DNA from: Struthio camelus
Taxonomy: Eukaryota > Chordata > Aves > Struthioniformes > Struthionidae
Length of the DNA stretch: 64,000 nucleotides
Direction: 5' to 3'
Assembly: GCF_040807025.1 (NCBI RefSeq)
Contig: NC_090943.1
Coordinates: 3,334,356 to 3,398,355, forward strand
Part shown: piece after piece, positions 61,041 to 64,000 of the stretch
Layout: every line of letters begins with the position of its first letter
Numbering within the stretch: position 1 is the stretch's first letter
Made by a program: the position numbers and the translations under genes
The notes under the pieces: model-generated
Database searches by the model: none
What the model saw: the letters and a program-made list of their open reading frames with translations, nothing else
Told to the model about the DNA's origin: nothing

Positions 61041-62959
61041 GCACTGAATTGTGTTTAAAAATCTGTCACTCAGGTTCCTGGTGTTGTATTCCACATTTGT
61101 ATAAAGGAGCTGAGCGAAAATCCCATATCTCAGAAGGGAGGTTGAAGGGATTCCTTACAGCTTTCTGCACACTCTTCCATGGGAAGAGCAGACCCCATGC
61201 ATTTGCCGCAAAACAATTTGCCTTACCAGGAGAGCTGGATAACTCACCTGATTCTGCATACCATGGGGTTGCTCCCACTCCTTGCGGGTTTGCTTTCCGA
61301 TGCTAGTGGAGAGCTGTTCTGGAGGCCCTGGGGAACAGTAGCTGAAGGGTGGCTCTTCTGAAAGTAGACAGATGCTGCGAATTTGGGCTAAGGATGTTAC
61401 AAAGTGTATGTTGACATATTATATTTTTTTCCAGCAGTGAGGGATCCTACCTTCTGAGGGAGTGTTTGAGTGGAAGGTTCAGTCCAGCCTAGCCCATTCA
61501 CAGAAATGGGCTTGTACAAAGAGTGCGCTGATTTTTTTGAAGGCCTTGATCCGCTCTCGTCCACAAATGATGTGAATCTACGGAGAAGGAAAGTGCCACC
61601 CTTATCTCCAGGGCTTGAGAGCAGTTTTGATGCAATGTTAGCAGAAGCGTGGTTTGGCTGCCATCTGGAGAGATTTGTTGGTGGAAGTGCTCAAACAAAA
61701 ATATGATAAGAGGCTAAGTGGAAAAGGACAGAGAAGAAAAGTGCAAGGGTATTTAGACTTATAACTCTCACTTATATGCCTCAGACTCATTAATTGAGTG
61801 CATTGCTGCAATCTGATCAATTTACTGATTTCCAGTAACTGGTCCATGAATGCACTTAGCTCATTCTGAACAGGAGGGGAAGCAAATTCGCTTTGTTGCC
61901 TTTATTGAAGTGCTTGTTTCTCTTCACATGCTGTAAAGAGAGCATAAAGCGAGCAGCACAGATTTAGCTGTCTGACTATTAGGCATCTCAGGTTAGCTGA
62001 GGTGAATTCCACCGTGGGTTTGCAATAATAGGCATGGCAACTTCTACTATCATTAAATCATTCAATCCAGAGATCATCTCATCCATCCTCATGTACCTCA
62101 GGCTGGATTAAATATACCTAAATCCAAGTTATGAAGAAGTAATGGGTATGCAAGGTACTTAGCACAGGGTCATTGCTAACAGTAACAGCAACTGGCAATG
62201 GAAGGAGTTTATTGGATCCCCGTTCTTTTCTAACAGGATGCGTCAGGGATATTCGTGGGATGACTGCAAAACCTAAAAGCCACTAACAACAGAAGACCAA
62301 GGGCACAGTGGGAACAAGTTGTTGCCTAAAAGAGTATACAGCCCAGACAGATGTGGCAAACAACTGAGTTGAAAGAGAATAGATAAGAGACATTAGCAGA
62401 AGATTGGGAATCAGACAGGGAAATGTTAATTCAGTGGCCACTGAAGTCCTTGGTGCAACTTGCCCACAGGCATATGAGAAGTCTGTGATAGAAACAGACA
62501 CACTGAGTCCTGCTGACGCAATGTGTGGTCTCGGTTCACTCCTGAAGGAAAGCTCAGTCGTAACATAAGGCAGTGTGTTGTCAGCACAGCTTTCTTACAG
62601 CTCTAATATAATTATAAGTTAGCTGTAATGTCTACCAGAAGAGTTTCCAAACTGTCGTATAGAAACTACTTCAGGGGTTATACAGTCTGGCATATATTTA
62701 TAGCCACCAACGGTGGTATCTGCCACCAGCACTGTTGGTGGTGGTGGTACTTATTGCCTCTACTATTGATACTCAGCCAGAAAAATTTGAGAACTACTGG
62801 CCTACAAACAAGCTCTGGAAATAGGGTGATCTGGGCTCTCGTATGGATCCTTGCATGGAAGAGTCCAATCTTGCCCATTTTTAGTTTAAGAAGAGTAGGA
62901 TAGCATGCAAGATCTTGACTATCCAATGAGTTCTAGATTCCTTGATAAACCAGGGAAAA

Positions 62960-63155
62960 AAAGATAACCCAGTGGCTAAAGCACACACTTAAGACATGGG
63001 ACCTCCAGCTCATATCCCTTCTTTGCCCTCCACTATTTGCATGACCTTCAGCAGAGGTTCCTCTCTGTGCTTCTATTTCTGATCTGTAAAACTGAGCTAG
63101 AAGAATTGCCCTGCATCACATAAGGGCTGTAATTTCAAAAAGGCTATGAAGAATT
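62960..63155 (+). mobile_element. MIR-like SINE
   Basis: CCAGTGGCTAAAGCACACAC (tRNA-head region), TTTGCATGACCTTCAGCAG, TTCCTCTCTGTGCTTCTATTT and TGATCTGTAAAACTGAG then AAGGGCTGTAA follow the full MIR order (agtggttaagagca, gtgaccttgggcaag, tctctgtgcctcagttt, atctgtaaaatgg). It is the most complete SINE copy in the window, about 190 bp long, old and diverged. Confidence 0.6.
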
Positions 63156-64000
63156 TAAATACAGCTAGCCAGTAAGGCTAAAAAGCACCTTGGTCATCTG
63201 CACAAATGGGAATCAGACAGCTGGAAAACCAGGAAAGGCAGTCTGCTACAGTCCATGGCACAAGCAGGCTGCTCACATACTATTTCAATGTGCAGCACGG
63301 GGTCACTGAGCAGAGCCTGCGGTATAGTAGGAAAGGCTTACCTTTGACTCACTGTTTCTAAAAACACTGGGGATGAGCTTATCAGCCAGGGCAGCTGGAC
63401 ACTCGTGAGTCAGTATGACGGAGAGCGTGAACAACGAGTTTTGGTTCGTTCACTCTGTTGCAGAGATGTACATAATGCTTACACTGCAGTCGTGCTGAGT
63501 GCTGAGGATTCGTCATAGTCCATCTCAGAGTTGGACCTCTCATCCGAGCTAGTCATCTAAGTGCACTTTCTAGTCAATGAATGAAGACTGACACTTCCTC
63601 ACCGTGATTCGTCAGACCTATCTTTGATGCCAATCTTAAGATGCAATGACTCTCTCTCTCTGTAGGAGCTGCTCTCCCTGTATTGGTGATCAGGAGAACC
63701 TAGATGATTATTTAGATGCCTGACTTCTAGATGAATCAGGTTAGGTGAAATGCTCAAACTCCATCAAGCCCAAAGCCCTAGGCTAATCCTGAACAGAGCT
63801 ATGGGACTCCATGGGCAATGAATTTATATTTCTGGTGAAGTCTGGGCATTCCACTTTTCTATGGTGCTAGCCTACAACACAAAGGCTGATTCAAGAAAAG
63901 AGCTCCTGGAGAAACATTATCGGTTAACGTAACAGTCATTTGGACTGATATTTGGAACCAGTAAAGAACTGCCAAGTGGAGGTACAGTGACGAGAGTCCG

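Larger units (their letters stand above)
50134..64000 (+). other. WNT3A: WNT3A intron 1 (5' portion, incomplete)
   Basis: The intron begins with GTAAGT at 50134 and runs to the window end, so it is at least 13.9 kb. No WNT3A exon 2 is found. The first 1.8 kb is CpG-rich. The rest is single-copy DNA with microsatellites, two local duplications, and old MIR-like and unclassified repeats. Overlapping open frames on both strands at 53.8-54.5 kb (up to 181 codons, plus 53919-54464) match no family I know. Confidence 0.85.

Noticed and set aside
62050..62115. Antisense CR1-like phrase (GAGATCATCTCATCCATCC)
   Set aside because: Too short to separate from chance without an alignment.
50134..64000. 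WNT3A exon 2 within the window
   Set aside because: No plus-strand frame contains the expected start (SLA-G followed by the PILC and PKQLRFC motifs), so it must lie beyond 64000.

Overview
The window is vertebrate nuclear DNA, most likely from a bird. It contains the head-to-head start of two WNT genes. On the minus strand at 9637-9543 is the first coding exon of WNT9A (begins MLDG, ends PSAAYFG, then a GT donor). On the plus strand at 50063-50133 is the first coding exon of WNT3A (begins MASFGYF, ends SYPIWW, then a GTAAGT donor). WNT9A and WNT3A are divergent neighbours in other vertebrates, so two recognisable exons in the expected orientation support each other. The bird assignment rests on a CR1 retroposon 3' end at about 35975-36119 that carries the classic avian tail wording. 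Several old MIR-like and CR1 remnants suggest a slowly evolving lineage, which is inference. I see no other protein-coding gene, and no further exon of either WNT gene lies in the window.

Layout: 1-9542 is the 5' part of WNT9A intron 1. 9543-9900 holds WNT9A exon 1, a TATA element, a row of GC boxes and a CTCF-like motif. 9972-11132 is a 19-bp minisatellite directly upstream of the WNT9A promoter. 11600-12720 is a second CpG-rich block. 12.7-47.5 kb is intergenic: old repeats, microsatellites and some clusters of developmental transcription-factor motifs. 47.5-50.06 kb is the WNT3A upstream region (CpG-rich block, TCF/LEF-type pair, perfect PBX-PREP decamer, inverted CCAAT box) and is crowded with A/T homopolymers. 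50134-64000 is WNT3A intron 1, with a CpG-rich block at its start and old repeats further in.

Both genes encode secreted, lipid-modified WNT ligands and are cut here to their signal-peptide exons. The roughly 40 kb between the two ATGs is probably their regulatory domain. No new protein system is visible. The most unusual object is the WNT9A-proximal minisatellite: its 19-bp unit makes all three minus-strand frames encode a 19-residue repeating peptide, and it carries many copies of a C/EBP-like octamer. Most of the remaining open reading frames are short and unlike any family I recognise, and I treat them as chance.
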